Positions 16,893-29,024 of a stretch of DNA of 64,000 nt are shown here, piece after piece. The stretch lies in contig NZ_AP023262.1 in the NCBI RefSeq assembly GCF_016756615.1, forward strand, positions 6,139,501-6,203,500, in the 5' to 3' direction. The translations under genes were made by a program, and so were the position numbers. The DNA comes from Mesorhizobium sp. L-8-3 (GTDB lineage: Bacteria > Pseudomonadota > Alphaproteobacteria > Rhizobiales > Rhizobiaceae). Under the pieces are notes generated by a model. That model searched no databases. It saw only the letters and a list, made by a program, of their open reading frames with translations, and was not told where the DNA came from. Within the stretch, counting starts at the first letter, position 1, and each line of letters begins with the position of its first letter.

Positions 16893-19202
16893 TCAACCTT
16901 CTGATCCGGCTTCACGAATTGCGTTCCAGATGCGCGTCGGCGTGGTCGGCATCTCGATATGGCGAATACCATAGGCGCGATAGAGGGCGTCGGTCACGGC
17001 GTTGAGCGCGGCCGGCGTCGCGCCGATCGTCCCGGCCTCGCCGGCCCCCTTGATGCCGAGCGCATTGGTGGTCGACGGCACGTTGCGCGTCTCGAAATGG
17101 AATGACGGCACCGTGTCGGCACGCGGCATGGCGTAGTCCATGAAGCTCGCCGTCAGAAGCTGGCCGTCCTCGCCATAGACGGTGCTTTCCGTCAGCGCCT
17201 GGCCGATGCCCTGCACCACGCCGCCATGGACCTGGCCGGCGAGCAGGATCGGGTTCACGGTCGCGCCGAAATCGTCGACGATGGTGTAGCGGACGATCTC
17301 GGTCTTGCCGGTGTCCGGATCGATCTCGACCTCGCAGATATGGGTGCCGTTCGGATAGGTGCATTCATCCTGAACGAATTCACCGAACCCCTCGATATCG
17401 CTCGGCTTCTTTGCCGCCTTGGCGATGTCGGCGAAGCCGATCGACCGGTCCGTGCCGACGATGCGGGCAACCCCGTCGACAAGCTCGATATCGGCGGGCG
17501 AAGCCTCCAACTCGTCGGCGGCGATCCTGCGGATCTTCTCCGCCAGGTCCTCGCCGGCGCGGGCCGTCGACACGCCACCCAGCGGGATCGAGCGCGACCC
17601 GCCGGTGCCGCCGCCCGACTTCAGCCGGTCGGTGTCGCCCTGATGGACCCTGATCTTCGCAATGTCGAGATTGAGCTTCTCCGAGACGAACTGCGCATAG
17701 GCGGTTGCGTGGCCCTGGCCATTGCTCTGGGTGCCGATCGACAATGTCACCGTTCCGTCGGCGTTGAGTTGCAGAAAGGCCGGCTCGGACCCCGGAAAGG
17801 CACAGGCCTCGACATAGGTCGCCATGCCGATGCCGCGAATCCTGCCCGCGGCGGCGGCGGCCTTGTACCGTTTCTCGAAGCCGGACCAACCGGCCCGCTC
17901 CATCGCCAGCGTCATATGGCCGTCGAACTCGCCGGTGTCGTAAAGCCGGCCGGTGGCGGTGCGATAGGGGAACTGTTCGGGCCGGATGAAGTTGCGGCGC
18001 CGGATCTCCTCCACGCCGATGCCGAGTTCGCGCGCGCAGGCATCGACCAGCTTCTCCAGCAGCAGCGCCGCCTCGGGGCGACCTGCGCCGCGATAGGCAT
18101 CGACCGGGCAGGTGTTGGTGTAGACGCCTGATATCGACACGTCGAGCGCCGGAATGTCGTAGACGCCGGTCGACATGGTCGCGCCGACATAGGGAATGAA
18201 GGGGCCATATTGCGAGATATAGGCCCCCAGATTGGCGACCACTCGCACCCTCATGCCGAGGAAGCGGCCGGTCTTGTCCAGCGCCATGTCGGCGCTCACC
18301 ACATTGTCGCGGCCTTGCGCGTCGGTCAGGAAGTGCTCGGTGCGATCGCCGGCCCATTTGACCGGCTTCTTCAGCCGGGAGGCTGCCTCGATCACCAGCG
18401 CATATTCGCGATAGACGAAGCTCTTGGGGCCGAAGCCGCCGCCGACATCGGGGGTGATCACGCGGATCTTGTCGGTCGGCATGCCGAAGACGCCGGCCAG
18501 GATCGTCTGCATCGAATGGACGCCCTGCGATCCGGTCGTCAAGACGAAGCGGTTCTCGTCTTCATTCCATTCCGCGATCGCCGAGCGCGGTTCCATATAG
18601 TTGCAGACCAGGCGGTTGTTCACGAATTCGACCCGCACGACCTTATCGGCCTTGGCGAAGGCGGTGTCGGTCTTGCCGCGATCGCCCATCTCGTTGAGGA
18701 AGGCCCGGTTCGAGCCGAGTTCGGGCCAGACCAGCGGCGTGCCCGCTTCGAGCGCGGTCGCCGTATCCGCCGCCGCATCCTCGGCCTCGTAGTCGATGTC
18801 GATCAGTTCGGCGGCATCCTGTGCCTGGGCCCGGCTGTCGGCGACGACGAATGCCACGGCATCACCGACATAGTTCACCCGGTCGCGGCACAGGATCGGA
18901 ATGTCGCGCGTCGGCGCGCGGGTGCCGTCCGGCTGCTTCTGCATCATGCCGGACCGAAGGTCGCCCAGATGACCCAGATCCGCTCCCGTCAACACCAGAT
19001 GCACGCCGGGGGCCTTGGCGGCCGCTTCCGTGGAGGCGATGGTGAAGGAGGCTTTCGCCACCGGCGAGCGCAGCACGAAGCCGTGCAACAGGCCATCGGG
19101 AGCGATGTCGTCCGTATAGCGGCCCTGGCCGGTGATGAAGGCCAGGTCCTCGACGCGCAACACGGATGCGCCCATCCCGAATTTCGGCGTGACGACGGTC
19201 AT
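16893..19202 (-). CDS. Molybdenum hydroxylase large subunit, form II CoxL-like
   Basis: 769 residues, of the xanthine-oxidase family. The N-terminal a/b hammerhead domain begins at GQGRYTDDIAPDGLLHGFVL, and the molybdopterin-binding part carries GGGFGPKSF and AYRGAGRPEA. AYRGAGR is the loop of form II (CoxL-like) enzymes; true CO dehydrogenases have AYxCSFR with the copper-binding cysteine, so CO oxidation is not expected. GIKGAGEAG near the end holds the catalytic glutamate region. Normally such a subunit works with a FAD subunit (CoxM) and a 2Fe-2S subunit (CoxS); neither lies beside it, and the 2Fe-2S gene at 39.0 kb belongs to another enzyme. The start at 19202 fits the family's MT-x-KFGMGASVLR beginning. 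Confidence 0.88.
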   Translation of the reverse strand: MTVVTPKFGMGASVLRVEDLAFITGQGRYTDDIAPDGLLHGFVLRSPVAKASFTIASTEAAAKAPGVHLVLTGADLGHLGDLRSGMMQKQPDGTRAPTRDIPILCRDRVNYVGDAVAFVVADSRAQAQDAAELIDIDYEAEDAAADTATALEAGTPLVWPELGSNRAFLNEMGDRGKTDTAFAKADKVVRVEFVNNRLVCNYMEPRSAIAEWNEDENRFVLTTGSQGVHSMQTILAGVFGMPTDKIRVITPDVGGGFGPKSFVYREYALVIEAASRLKKPVKWAGDRTEHFLTDAQGRDNVVSADMALDKTGRFLGMRVRVVANLGAYISQYGPFIPYVGATMSTGVYDIPALDVSISGVYTNTCPVDAYRGAGRPEAALLLEKLVDACARELGIGVEEIRRRNFIRPEQFPYRTATGRLYDTGEFDGHMTLAMERAGWSGFEKRYKAAAAAGRIRGIGMATYVEACAFPGSEPAFLQLNADGTVTLSIGTQSNGQGHATAYAQFVSEKLNLDIAKIRVHQGDTDRLKSGGGTGGSRSIPLGGVSTARAGEDLAEKIRRIAADELEASPADIELVDGVARIVGTDRSIGFADIAKAAKKPSDIEGFGEFVQDECTYPNGTHICEVEIDPDTGKTEIVRYTIVDDFGATVNPILLAGQVHGGVVQGIGQALTESTVYGEDGQLLTASFMDYAMPRADTVPSFHFETRNVPSTTNALGIKGAGEAGTIGATPAALNAVTDALYRAYGIRHIEMPTTPTRIWNAIREAGSEG

Positions 19203-19313
19203 GCTTGCCTCGCAAATTGGTGGAGAGGATGGGTTGAAATAACCTTGGCAGCAGTTTTGTCGAGGGAATGTTTCGTGTAAAGAGCACCCCTTCGTTTTTG
19301 TTGGGCCAGTTGC

Positions 19314-19330
19314 GGCGTTCCATGAACGCC
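19314..19330. promoter_or_regulatory. Dyad GGCGTTC-CAT-GAACGCC in the pepN leader
   Basis: A perfect 7-bp-arm repeat 31 nt before the pepN start, nested within a wider TTGCGGC/GCCGCAA pair. It could be a leader hairpin or an operator serving the divergent CoxL and pepN genes. Confidence 0.4.
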
Positions 19331-19361
19331 GGCCCGCCGCAAAGCAAACAGGAAACACCGC

Positions 19362-22007
19362 ATGCGCACCGATACCGGCCAGGTCTTCCGGCTCGAGGAC
19401 TATCGCCCCAGCGATTACCTCATTCCGTCGATCAGCCTGGACTTTCGTCTCTCGCCGGAGCGCACGGTCGTCGTGGCCGAACTCGATGTCGAGCGCCGGC
19501 GGGGTGTGGCCAAGGATGCGCCGCTGCTCCTTGACGGCGACGGCCTGACGCTGAAGCGGCTGGAGATCGACGGCAATGCGCCCGCGGCAACCGATTATGA
19601 AGCAACCCCGGACAGCCTCGTCATCTCGAAGCTACCCGCGGCCGGCCGCTTCCGCCTCACCATTGAGACGGAGATCGCGCCTGCGCAGAACCTCGCCCTC
19701 ATGGGGCTGTACCTTTCCAACGGCGTCTATTGCACGCAGTGCGAGGCCGAGGGCTTCCGGCGCATCACCTATTTCCTGGACCGGCCCGATGTGCTTTCGA
19801 TCTATACGGTGCGTATCGAGGCTGATGCCGGCCAGGCGCCGCTGCTCCTGTCCAACGGCAATCCGGTCGACAAGGGCAGGCTCGAAGGTGGTCGGCACTA
19901 TGCCGTCTGGCACGACCCCTTCCCGAAACCCTCCTATCTCTTCGCGCTGGTGGCGGGCGATCTCGGCCGCGTCGGCGACAGCTTCACGACGATGTCGGGC
20001 CGCGAGGTCGAGCTCGGCATCTATGTCGAGCACGGCAAGGAAGAGCGCGCGGCCTATGCCATGGACGCGCTCAAACGCTCGATGCGCTGGGACGAGGAGA
20101 AATTCGGAAGGGAGTACGACCTCGACGTGTTCAATATCGTCGCGGTCTCGGATTTCAACATGGGGGCCATGGAGAACAAGGGCCTCAACATCTTCAACGA
20201 CAAATATGTGCTTGCCGATGCAGAAACGGCGACCGACGGCGATTTCGCCAATATCGAGGCGATCATCGCGCATGAATATTTCCACAATTGGACAGGCAAC
20301 AGAATCACTTGCCGCGACTGGTTCCAGCTCTGCCTCAAGGAGGGGCTGACGGTTTATCGCGACCATGAATTCTCTGCCGACCAGCGTTCGCGGGCTGTGA
20401 AGCGCATCGCCGAGGTGCGAACGCTGAGGGCACATCAGTTCCCCGAGGACCAGGGACCGCTCGCCCATCCGGTGCGGCCACGCCGTTACCGCGAGATCAA
20501 CAACTTCTACACGGCGACCGTCTATGAGAAGGGATCGGAGGTCGTACGCATGATCCATACGATCCTTGGCGCCGACCTGTTCCGCAAGGGCATGGACCTC
20601 TATTTCGAGCGCCACGACGGCGAGGCCACGACAGTCGAGAGCTTCCTGAAGGTGTTCGAGGACGTGTCCGGCCGCGACCTCTCCCAGTTCGCCCTGTGGT
20701 ACCATCAGGCCGGCACGCCCAATCTCGCCGTCAGCGTCAGCCACGATCCGGCCGCGGCCGTGCTCTCCGTCGAGATCGAACAGAACGTACCCCCCACGCC
20801 CTCGGAAAGCCGCAAGCGGCTCATGCACATCCCCCTCGCCTTCGGCCTCGTCGGCAACGGTGGAACGGACATCGCCTTCACCGATGTCGACGGCGCCACG
20901 ATCGAGGATGGGGTGATCCATCTGCGCAAGCGGCGGCACAGCATCCGCTTTTCGGGCGTGGCCGAAAGGCCCGCGCTGTCGATCAATCGCGGCTTCTCCG
21001 CGCCGATAACGCTGACCGTCGAGCAGCGGCCGGAGGATCTCTTCTTCCTCGCGCGCCACGACAGCGACACCTTCTCCCGATGGCAGGCCTTCAATACGCT
21101 GCTCAGCGACGCGCTGATCACCGCCTTCCGGCAGATCCGCGGCGGCAAGGCGCCGGAATTCTCCGGCGATCTCGCCGGACTGGCGGGAGCCTTCGCCGAG
21201 GATGTATCGCTCGAGCCGGCCTATCGCGCGCTCGCCCTGACGCTGCCGGGCGAGGCCGATGTCGCCCGCGAGATCGGGAACAACATCGATCCGGACGCGA
21301 TCTTCTCGGCGCGCGAAGCACTTGCGCGCCTCATCGCCGACGCCAACGGCGAGGCGTTCGAGCGGCTCTATGCCGCGCTCGACGACGGCGGCTCGTTTTG
21401 TCCCGACGCGGCGAGTGCCGGCCGCCGGGCATTGCGCAACGTGCTGCTGGACTATCTTTCGCTGGAGCCCGGCGACACGCGCCGTGCGGCGCGCCAGTTC
21501 GAGACGGCGTCCAACATGACAGACCGTGCCGCGGCACTTACCGTGCTCGCCCACCGGCAGCCGGCCACCGACGCCGCCGGCGCCGCGCTGGCGGCATTCG
21601 AGAGGCGCTACGCGTCCGACGCGCTCGTGCTCGACAAATGGTTCCAGATCCGCGCCGCGGTGCCGGGTGCCGCGACTGTCGATACCGTTGCTGCGCTTAT
21701 GCGCCACCCTGCCTTCTCGATGACCAATCCGAACCGCGTGCGTTCGCTCATCGGCACTTTCTCCAGCGCCAACCAGACCAGCTTCCACCGCGCCGACGGC
21801 GGCGGCTACGACCTGTTCGTCGACGCCGTGCTGACGGTCGAGCGCAGCAACCCGCAGGTCGCCGCACGGCTCGCCACAGCGCTCCGCTCCTGGCGCTCGC
21901 TGGAGCCGGTCCGGCAGGGCAAGGCCCGCGAGGCGCTGCTCGCCATCTCGGAGGCCAAGGACCTGTCGGCGGATCTGCGCGACATTGTGGAGCGCACCCT
22001 GGCCTGA
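19362..22007 (+). CDS. pepN: Aminopeptidase N (M1 family)
   Basis: 881 residues, the usual length for the E. coli-type enzyme. It shows the exopeptidase motif GAMENKGLNIF, and the zinc site HEYFHNW (His304, Glu305, His308) with the third ligand Glu327 in LKEGLTVYRD. The N-terminal beta domain, thermolysin-like catalytic domain, small beta domain and helical C-terminal domain follow in order. It removes N-terminal residues from peptides in the cytoplasm and feeds amino-acid recycling. AGGAAAC precedes the ATG. It diverges from the CoxL-like gene and is followed by a sensor kinase gene on the same strand after 226 bp. Confidence 0.96.
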   Translation: MRTDTGQVFRLEDYRPSDYLIPSISLDFRLSPERTVVVAELDVERRRGVAKDAPLLLDGDGLTLKRLEIDGNAPAATDYEATPDSLVISKLPAAGRFRLTIETEIAPAQNLALMGLYLSNGVYCTQCEAEGFRRITYFLDRPDVLSIYTVRIEADAGQAPLLLSNGNPVDKGRLEGGRHYAVWHDPFPKPSYLFALVAGDLGRVGDSFTTMSGREVELGIYVEHGKEERAAYAMDALKRSMRWDEEKFGREYDLDVFNIVAVSDFNMGAMENKGLNIFNDKYVLADAETATDGDFANIEAIIAHEYFHNWTGNRITCRDWFQLCLKEGLTVYRDHEFSADQRSRAVKRIAEVRTLRAHQFPEDQGPLAHPVRPRRYREINNFYTATVYEKGSEVVRMIHTILGADLFRKGMDLYFERHDGEATTVESFLKVFEDVSGRDLSQFALWYHQAGTPNLAVSVSHDPAAAVLSVEIEQNVPPTPSESRKRLMHIPLAFGLVGNGGTDIAFTDVDGATIEDGVIHLRKRRHSIRFSGVAERPALSINRGFSAPITLTVEQRPEDLFFLARHDSDTFSRWQAFNTLLSDALITAFRQIRGGKAPEFSGDLAGLAGAFAEDVSLEPAYRALALTLPGEADVAREIGNNIDPDAIFSAREALARLIADANGEAFERLYAALDDGGSFCPDAASAGRRALRNVLLDYLSLEPGDTRRAARQFETASNMTDRAAALTVLAHRQPATDAAGAALAAFERRYASDALVLDKWFQIRAAVPGAATVDTVAALMRHPAFSMTNPNRVRSLIGTFSSANQTSFHRADGGGYDLFVDAVLTVERSNPQVAARLATALRSWRSLEPVRQGKAREALLAISEAKDLSADLRDIVERTLA

Positions 22008-22097
22008 AGCCATCGGCGGCCCGACGGACTGCTCACGTCCGCGGGGGGCCCGGTGATCGTTTTCCGACAGTGTCGGGGCCGGTGGAAACGGCCCTGC

Positions 22098-22180
22098 GAA
22101 TCAATTTCGTAAAATTTTAGGAATTTGGCTCCCGGGGGTCTGGACAAGCCGAATCACCAGTGATTCTTTGTGGCAGATTC
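22098..22180. promoter_or_regulatory. Cluster of four GANTC sites upstream of a sensor kinase gene
   Basis: GANTC occurs at 22098, 22151, 22162 and 22176, four sites in 83 bp, in the 226-bp gap before the PAS histidine kinase. Two of them form the arms of the dyad GAATCAC-CA-GTGATTC (22151-22166). GANTC is the CcrM methylation target in alphaproteobacteria, and clusters in promoters often mark genes whose transcription changes through the cell cycle. The dyad is followed by TTTG and might alternatively end pepN transcripts. Confidence 0.45.
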
Positions 22181-22233
22181 GGAAGTGCGGCGTTGGCCGG
22201 ATCTTCAACAGAAAATTTCTCGGGGAGCCAGTT

Positions 22234-24534
<2,301 letters not shown>

Positions 24535-24547
24535 ACGGCCGCTCGCC

Positions 24548-27517
24548 TTACTTCACGCGCCTGCCGCGCAGAAGAAGGTCGAAATCCTCCCTCACCCTTC
24601 GCGCCGTCTCCTCGACATGTGCCTCGAGTACGGCGAAGTCGGGAAGATCGGTGACGCCGAGCAGGAGGTCGGCGAGGCCCGGCGGAACGTCGTCCCGCTC
24701 GAAGGCGCCCGTCAGGCAGAGGCGGATGATCTGCGTCAGTGCCGAATAGAGGTGATGCGCGTCGACCAGTTCCTGGCGCAACTGCGCGTCGGCAAAAGCC
24801 GGATCGAGATGCGAAAGGACCTCCGCGGTACCCGTCGTCCGGCCAGCGCCGGTGGCCTGACCAGTCAGGGCTGCATATTGCGCGATGAATTCCAGGTCGA
24901 TCAGCCCGCCGGGCACGAGCTTCAGGTCCCAAAGGTCGCGCGGCGGCTTCTCCTCCTCGATCAGCGCCCGCATGTCGGAGGCCTCTTTCGCGATCTTGGC
25001 CTTGTCACGCGGCAGCGCCAGGATCTGGCACACCTCGTCTTCGATATCCTGCGCGAGGTTTTCATCGCCGGCCACGGGCCGGGCCCGCGTCAGTGCCATG
25101 TGCTCCCAGGTCCAGGCGTCCTGCCGCTGGTATTTGCGGAAGGCATCGATATGGGTCGCGACCGGGCCCTTGTTGCCCGACGGCCGCAGCCTGAGGTCCA
25201 GCTCGTAAAGAACGCCTTCCGCCGTCGGCGCCGACACAGCGGCGATCAGGCGCTGCGTCAACCGCGAGAAATAATGCGACGGCGCCATGGGCTTGTCGCC
25301 GTCCGACTCCTCGGCGTCGGCGTCATGATCGTAAAGCAGGATCAGATCGACATCGGAGCCGGCGGTGAGCTCGCGGCTGCCGAGCTTGCCCATGCCCAGG
25401 ATGACGGCTCTCGCACCCTTCACTTTGCCGTGGCGCCTAGCGAATTCCCTCGTCACGGCGTCGAAGGCCGCGCCGATCGTCAGGTCGGCCAGGTCGGAGA
25501 AGGCCTTGCCGGCGCGCGTCGCGTCGATCGCGCCGGTCAACAGCCTGACGCCTATGAGGAACTTCTGCTCCGATGTAAATATCCGAAGCCGGTCGAGCAC
25601 ATCCTCGTGCTGCACCGTGCCCTCCAGAAAAGCTGCGAGCCGGGCCGAGAGATAGGGCTTGTCAGGCAACTCCGACATGCGCAGCGGGTCGAGCAGCCCG
25701 TCGAAGACATGCGGCCTGCGCGTGATGATGCCGGCGAGCCGCGGGGCCGCGCCCATGATGGTGGCGATCATCTTCAGCAGTCCGGGATTGGACTGCAACA
25801 GCGAGAAGAGCTGGATGCCGGCCGGCAGCCCGGCAAGGAACTCGTCGAAGCGGACGATGGCCTCGTCCGCCCGCCGGGTCTGGCCGAATGCCTCCAGCAG
25901 CGCCGGGGTGAGCTCGGTCAGACGCTCCCGCGCCTCGGCCGAGCGCGTCGCCCGATAACGACCGAAATGCCAGGTCCGGATGACCCGGCAGATGTCGCTC
26001 GGGCGCTTGAAGCCGAGATTGTGCAGCGTCTGCAACGTGTCCGGATCGTCGACATCGCCGGTGAAGACGAGATTGCCGACACCGGCCGAAAGCTGCGGCG
26101 CGGTCTCGAACAGCGCCGCATAATGCTGTTCGACCAGATGCAGCGACTGGCGGAACACGTCGGAGAAGGCGGCCGCGCCGTCATAGCCGAGCAGTCGAGC
26201 GATGCGCTCCAGCCCCTCGTCTTCCTCCGGCAGCGTATGGCTCTGCTCGTCGGCCACCATCTGCACGGCATGCTCGACGCTGCGCAGGAACCAGTATTGC
26301 CTGGTGAGTGCGTCGCGCGCTTCCGCCGTGATCCAGCCCCGCGCAGCGAGTTCGGCCAGCATCAAAACGGTTTCGCGCCGGCGCAGTTCGGGGAAGCGCC
26401 CGCCCGCGATCAGCTGCTGTGTCTGCACGAAGAACTCGATCTCGCGGATGCCGCCCCGGCCGAGCTTGACGTTGTGGCCCTTGACCGCGATCTCGCCGTG
26501 ACCCTTGTGCGCATGAATCTGCCGCTTGATCGAATGGATGTCGGCGATCGCCGCATAATCCAGATATTTGCGCCAGACATAGGGCTGCAGTTCCTTCAGG
26601 AAGCGCTCGCCGGCGGCGAGGTCGCCGGCGACCGGCCGCGCCTTGATCATGGCGGCCCGCTCCCAGTTCTGGCCTCTTGCCTCGTAGTAGTTCAGCGCGG
26701 CCAGCACCGGGATGGCGAGCGGCGTCGAGCCGGGATCGGGCCTGAGCCTGAGATCGGTGCGGAACACATAGCCGGCATCGGTCCGGTCCTGCAGGATGCG
26801 GACGAGCCGGCGCGTCAGCCGCGCGAAGAGATCGCTCGCTTCGTAGGGGTCGCGGATCGCCGGGGCATCCGGATCGAAGAACACGACGAGATCGATGTCG
26901 GAGGAGAAGTTGAGCTCATGGGCGCCGAGCTTGCCCATGCCCAGCAGGATCCAGCCGGAGCCTTCCGACGGCCGCTCGGGATCGGGCAGCGCGAGCTTGC
27001 CGTTGAAGTGTGCGTCCCGCAGCAGGAAGGCCACGGCCGCCGTCACGCAGCGATCGGCGAGATCGCTCAACCGGCGCACAGTCGTCTCCGTCTCGACCTC
27101 GCCCGCCAGTTCCGACAGCGCGATCAGGAAATGCGCTTCCGTCTTCAGCGCGCGCAAGGCGGACATCAATGCCGCTTCGGTTACCTCCGCAGCGAACGGC
27201 GCCCTTGCGATGGCCTCCGCGATCGCGTCCAGCCTCTGCCCGGTGGTCTCGTCGAACAGCCGGTCCAGCATCTGGGGACGCCTGCGCGCGCAGTCGCGCA
27301 GGAAGAAGGAGAGGTTGAAGGCGGCGCCGAGGAAATCCTGCAGGACGCCCTTTGCGGCAAGCAGCTTCGCGAGCCTCGGCAGGTCCGCCTCCCTGGCCAC
27401 CGCCGACAGCTCGGCAAGCGCGCCGCGGGCCTCGTCGAGATCGAGGGGCCTAAGCACCCGTGCCGGTCCGCCGAACCAGCCAAGATCCGTCTTTCCTATC
27501 GCCTTTTCAGCGCTCAT
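24548..27517 (-). CDS. glnE: Bifunctional glutamine synthetase adenylyltransferase / deadenylylase
   Basis: 989 residues. The protein holds two nucleotidyltransferase domains: the N-terminal one, with NFSSDIDLVVFFDPDA, removes AMP from glutamine synthetase, and the C-terminal one, with ELTAGSDVDLILLYDHD, adds it; LDLRLRPSGNKG and LDLRLRPDPGSTP are their partner motifs. The enzyme tunes nitrogen assimilation under PII control. The start is 3 nt after the stop of the upstream kinase gene, so the order degP, regulator, kinase, glnE looks like one transcriptional run. That glnE follows an envelope-stress-like kinase is a conserved rhizobial arrangement as I know it. Confidence 0.95.
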   Translation of the reverse strand: MSAEKAIGKTDLGWFGGPARVLRPLDLDEARGALAELSAVAREADLPRLAKLLAAKGVLQDFLGAAFNLSFFLRDCARRRPQMLDRLFDETTGQRLDAIAEAIARAPFAAEVTEAALMSALRALKTEAHFLIALSELAGEVETETTVRRLSDLADRCVTAAVAFLLRDAHFNGKLALPDPERPSEGSGWILLGMGKLGAHELNFSSDIDLVVFFDPDAPAIRDPYEASDLFARLTRRLVRILQDRTDAGYVFRTDLRLRPDPGSTPLAIPVLAALNYYEARGQNWERAAMIKARPVAGDLAAGERFLKELQPYVWRKYLDYAAIADIHSIKRQIHAHKGHGEIAVKGHNVKLGRGGIREIEFFVQTQQLIAGGRFPELRRRETVLMLAELAARGWITAEARDALTRQYWFLRSVEHAVQMVADEQSHTLPEEDEGLERIARLLGYDGAAAFSDVFRQSLHLVEQHYAALFETAPQLSAGVGNLVFTGDVDDPDTLQTLHNLGFKRPSDICRVIRTWHFGRYRATRSAEARERLTELTPALLEAFGQTRRADEAIVRFDEFLAGLPAGIQLFSLLQSNPGLLKMIATIMGAAPRLAGIITRRPHVFDGLLDPLRMSELPDKPYLSARLAAFLEGTVQHEDVLDRLRIFTSEQKFLIGVRLLTGAIDATRAGKAFSDLADLTIGAAFDAVTREFARRHGKVKGARAVILGMGKLGSRELTAGSDVDLILLYDHDADAEESDGDKPMAPSHYFSRLTQRLIAAVSAPTAEGVLYELDLRLRPSGNKGPVATHIDAFRKYQRQDAWTWEHMALTRARPVAGDENLAQDIEDEVCQILALPRDKAKIAKEASDMRALIEEEKPPRDLWDLKLVPGGLIDLEFIAQYAALTGQATGAGRTTGTAEVLSHLDPAFADAQLRQELVDAHHLYSALTQIIRLCLTGAFERDDVPPGLADLLLGVTDLPDFAVLEAHVEETARRVREDFDLLLRGRRVK

Positions 27518-27520
27518 CCG

Positions 27521-28960
27521 TCACCCTTGCGTCCCGGGAAATGCCATGGTGACAGATAATCCCGGATCGCGGGGGGAAAGATCAAGTCGTCCGCGGTGGA
27601 ACTTCATCACGGCCTTGGCGAGGCTCAGTCCAAGGCCGGAGCCCGGCTGCGAGCGGCTCTTCTCCAGCCGCACGAATCGTTCGGTCGCGCGCTGCCGGTC
27701 CGCATCGTCAGGGATTCCAGGGCCGTCGTCGGACACCGTCAGGCGAATCTCCCCGTCGACGCGATCGAGGCAGACGGCTACCTTGGGCTTGCGATCGGGG
27801 GCGGACGAGTATTTGATCGCGTTGTCGACGACGTTCGAGAGCGACTGCGCGATCAGCTCGCGGTTGCCGGCGACGACCTGCGGTCCGCCGATTTCGGCGT
27901 CGAGCGTTACGCCGCTCTCCTCGGCGACCGGCTCGTAAAGTTCGACCACGTCCCGCACCAGATCGACGAGGTCGACCTTCGAGACCGTCTCTGAGGAATA
28001 GCCGGCTTCGAGCCGCGAGATCATCAGGATCGCGTTGAAGGTGCGGATGAGTTGATCCGATTCGGCGATCGTGCGCTCCAGCGCCTCGCGATACTCGGCC
28101 GGCTCGCTCGCTTTGGCCAGTGCCGCCTCGGCGCGGTTGCGCAACCGCGTCAGCGGCGTCTTCAGGTCGTGGGCGATGTTGTCGGAGACCTGCTTCAGCC
28201 CCTCGTTGAGGCTGGCGATCCTGGTCAGCATCATGTTGAGGTTTTCGGAGAGCCGGTCGAACTCGTCGCCCGCACCGCTCACCGGCAGCCTGCCCGCGAG
28301 GTCGCCGCCCATGATGCGAGCGCTCGCCGCCGATATGCTGTCGATGCGCTTCAGCGCCCTGCGCCCGACCAGAAACCAGATCGCCAGGCCGCCCAGGCTC
28401 ATCATGCCGAGCGCCACCATCAAGGCGCGCCGCACCACGTCGCGGAAGCGCTCGGGCTCGCCGAGGTCGCGTCCGACGAGCACGATCATCTGATTGGGCA
28501 GCCGCAGCACGAGAGCGATGGCATCGTGTCCGGTCTCGCCGGCACGCGTCACCCTGTCGCCGCCGGCCCGTTCCTGGGCGCCCGCGTCACCGTAGCGCTG
28601 ATAGGCGAACGGGCGCCCCGTCCAACCCTCGGCCGCAAGTACGCCGGGCGCCAGGCTTTCGACATTGCCGGACAGGATGCGCCCGTTCGGATCGGCGATC
28701 AGATAGAGATTGGCGCCGGGCTGCCGGGCGCGCCGCTCGATCGTGCGGACCAGAAGAGGCAGACCGCCTCTCTGATAGGCTGCGACGAGTCCCTGCACCT
28801 CTTCGTTGATCGTCTCCTGCGTCTGCACCGTCAGCATTCGCACCGACAGCGACGTCATGTAGAAGACCAGGAAGATCGCGCAAATGCCGAACAGCAGGAA
28901 ATAGAGCGCCGACAGACGCGCGGCGGTCGTCTTCATGATGGAGGTAAGGGTGTGCCACAT
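27521..28960 (-). CDS. Two-component sensor histidine kinase
   Basis: 479 residues. A membrane helix at about 14-36 and another near 180-205 enclose a periplasmic domain of about 140 residues; a HAMP linker follows (ALKRIDSISAASARIMGGDL), then HisKA with NIAHDLKTPLTRLRNRAE (the phosphorylated His) and HATPase with VDNAIKYS, DDGPGIP and GSGLGLSLAKA. Its gene comes 64 bp after the response regulator gene and 3 bp before glnE, and degP is upstream, so envelope stress sensing is plausible but unproven. An alternative ATG lies at 28936; neither start has a strong site. Confidence 0.88.
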   Translation of the reverse strand: MWHTLTSIMKTTAARLSALYFLLFGICAIFLVFYMTSLSVRMLTVQTQETINEEVQGLVAAYQRGGLPLLVRTIERRARQPGANLYLIADPNGRILSGNVESLAPGVLAAEGWTGRPFAYQRYGDAGAQERAGGDRVTRAGETGHDAIALVLRLPNQMIVLVGRDLGEPERFRDVVRRALMVALGMMSLGGLAIWFLVGRRALKRIDSISAASARIMGGDLAGRLPVSGAGDEFDRLSENLNMMLTRIASLNEGLKQVSDNIAHDLKTPLTRLRNRAEAALAKASEPAEYREALERTIAESDQLIRTFNAILMISRLEAGYSSETVSKVDLVDLVRDVVELYEPVAEESGVTLDAEIGGPQVVAGNRELIAQSLSNVVDNAIKYSSAPDRKPKVAVCLDRVDGEIRLTVSDDGPGIPDDADRQRATERFVRLEKSRSQPGSGLGLSLAKAVMKFHRGRLDLSPRDPGLSVTMAFPGTQG

Positions 28961-29024
28961 GTCAGGGTGCCATGCGGCCCGACCGCGAGTCTCTCCCGAC
29001 GGCGAAGCCGGACCGCGTCACGCT

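Noticed and set aside
16893-19202. Carbon monoxide dehydrogenase large subunit
   Set aside because: The active-site loop reads AYRGAGR, lacking the AYxCSFR cysteine of true CO dehydrogenases, and coxM/coxS are absent.
19632-22013. 793-codon minus-strand frame
   Set aside because: Antisense to pepN, which has the complete zinc site.
24617-27559. 980-codon plus-strand frame
   Set aside because: Antisense shadow of glnE, which carries both nucleotidyltransferase motifs; the opposite translation is His/Arg/Gln-rich and resembles nothing.
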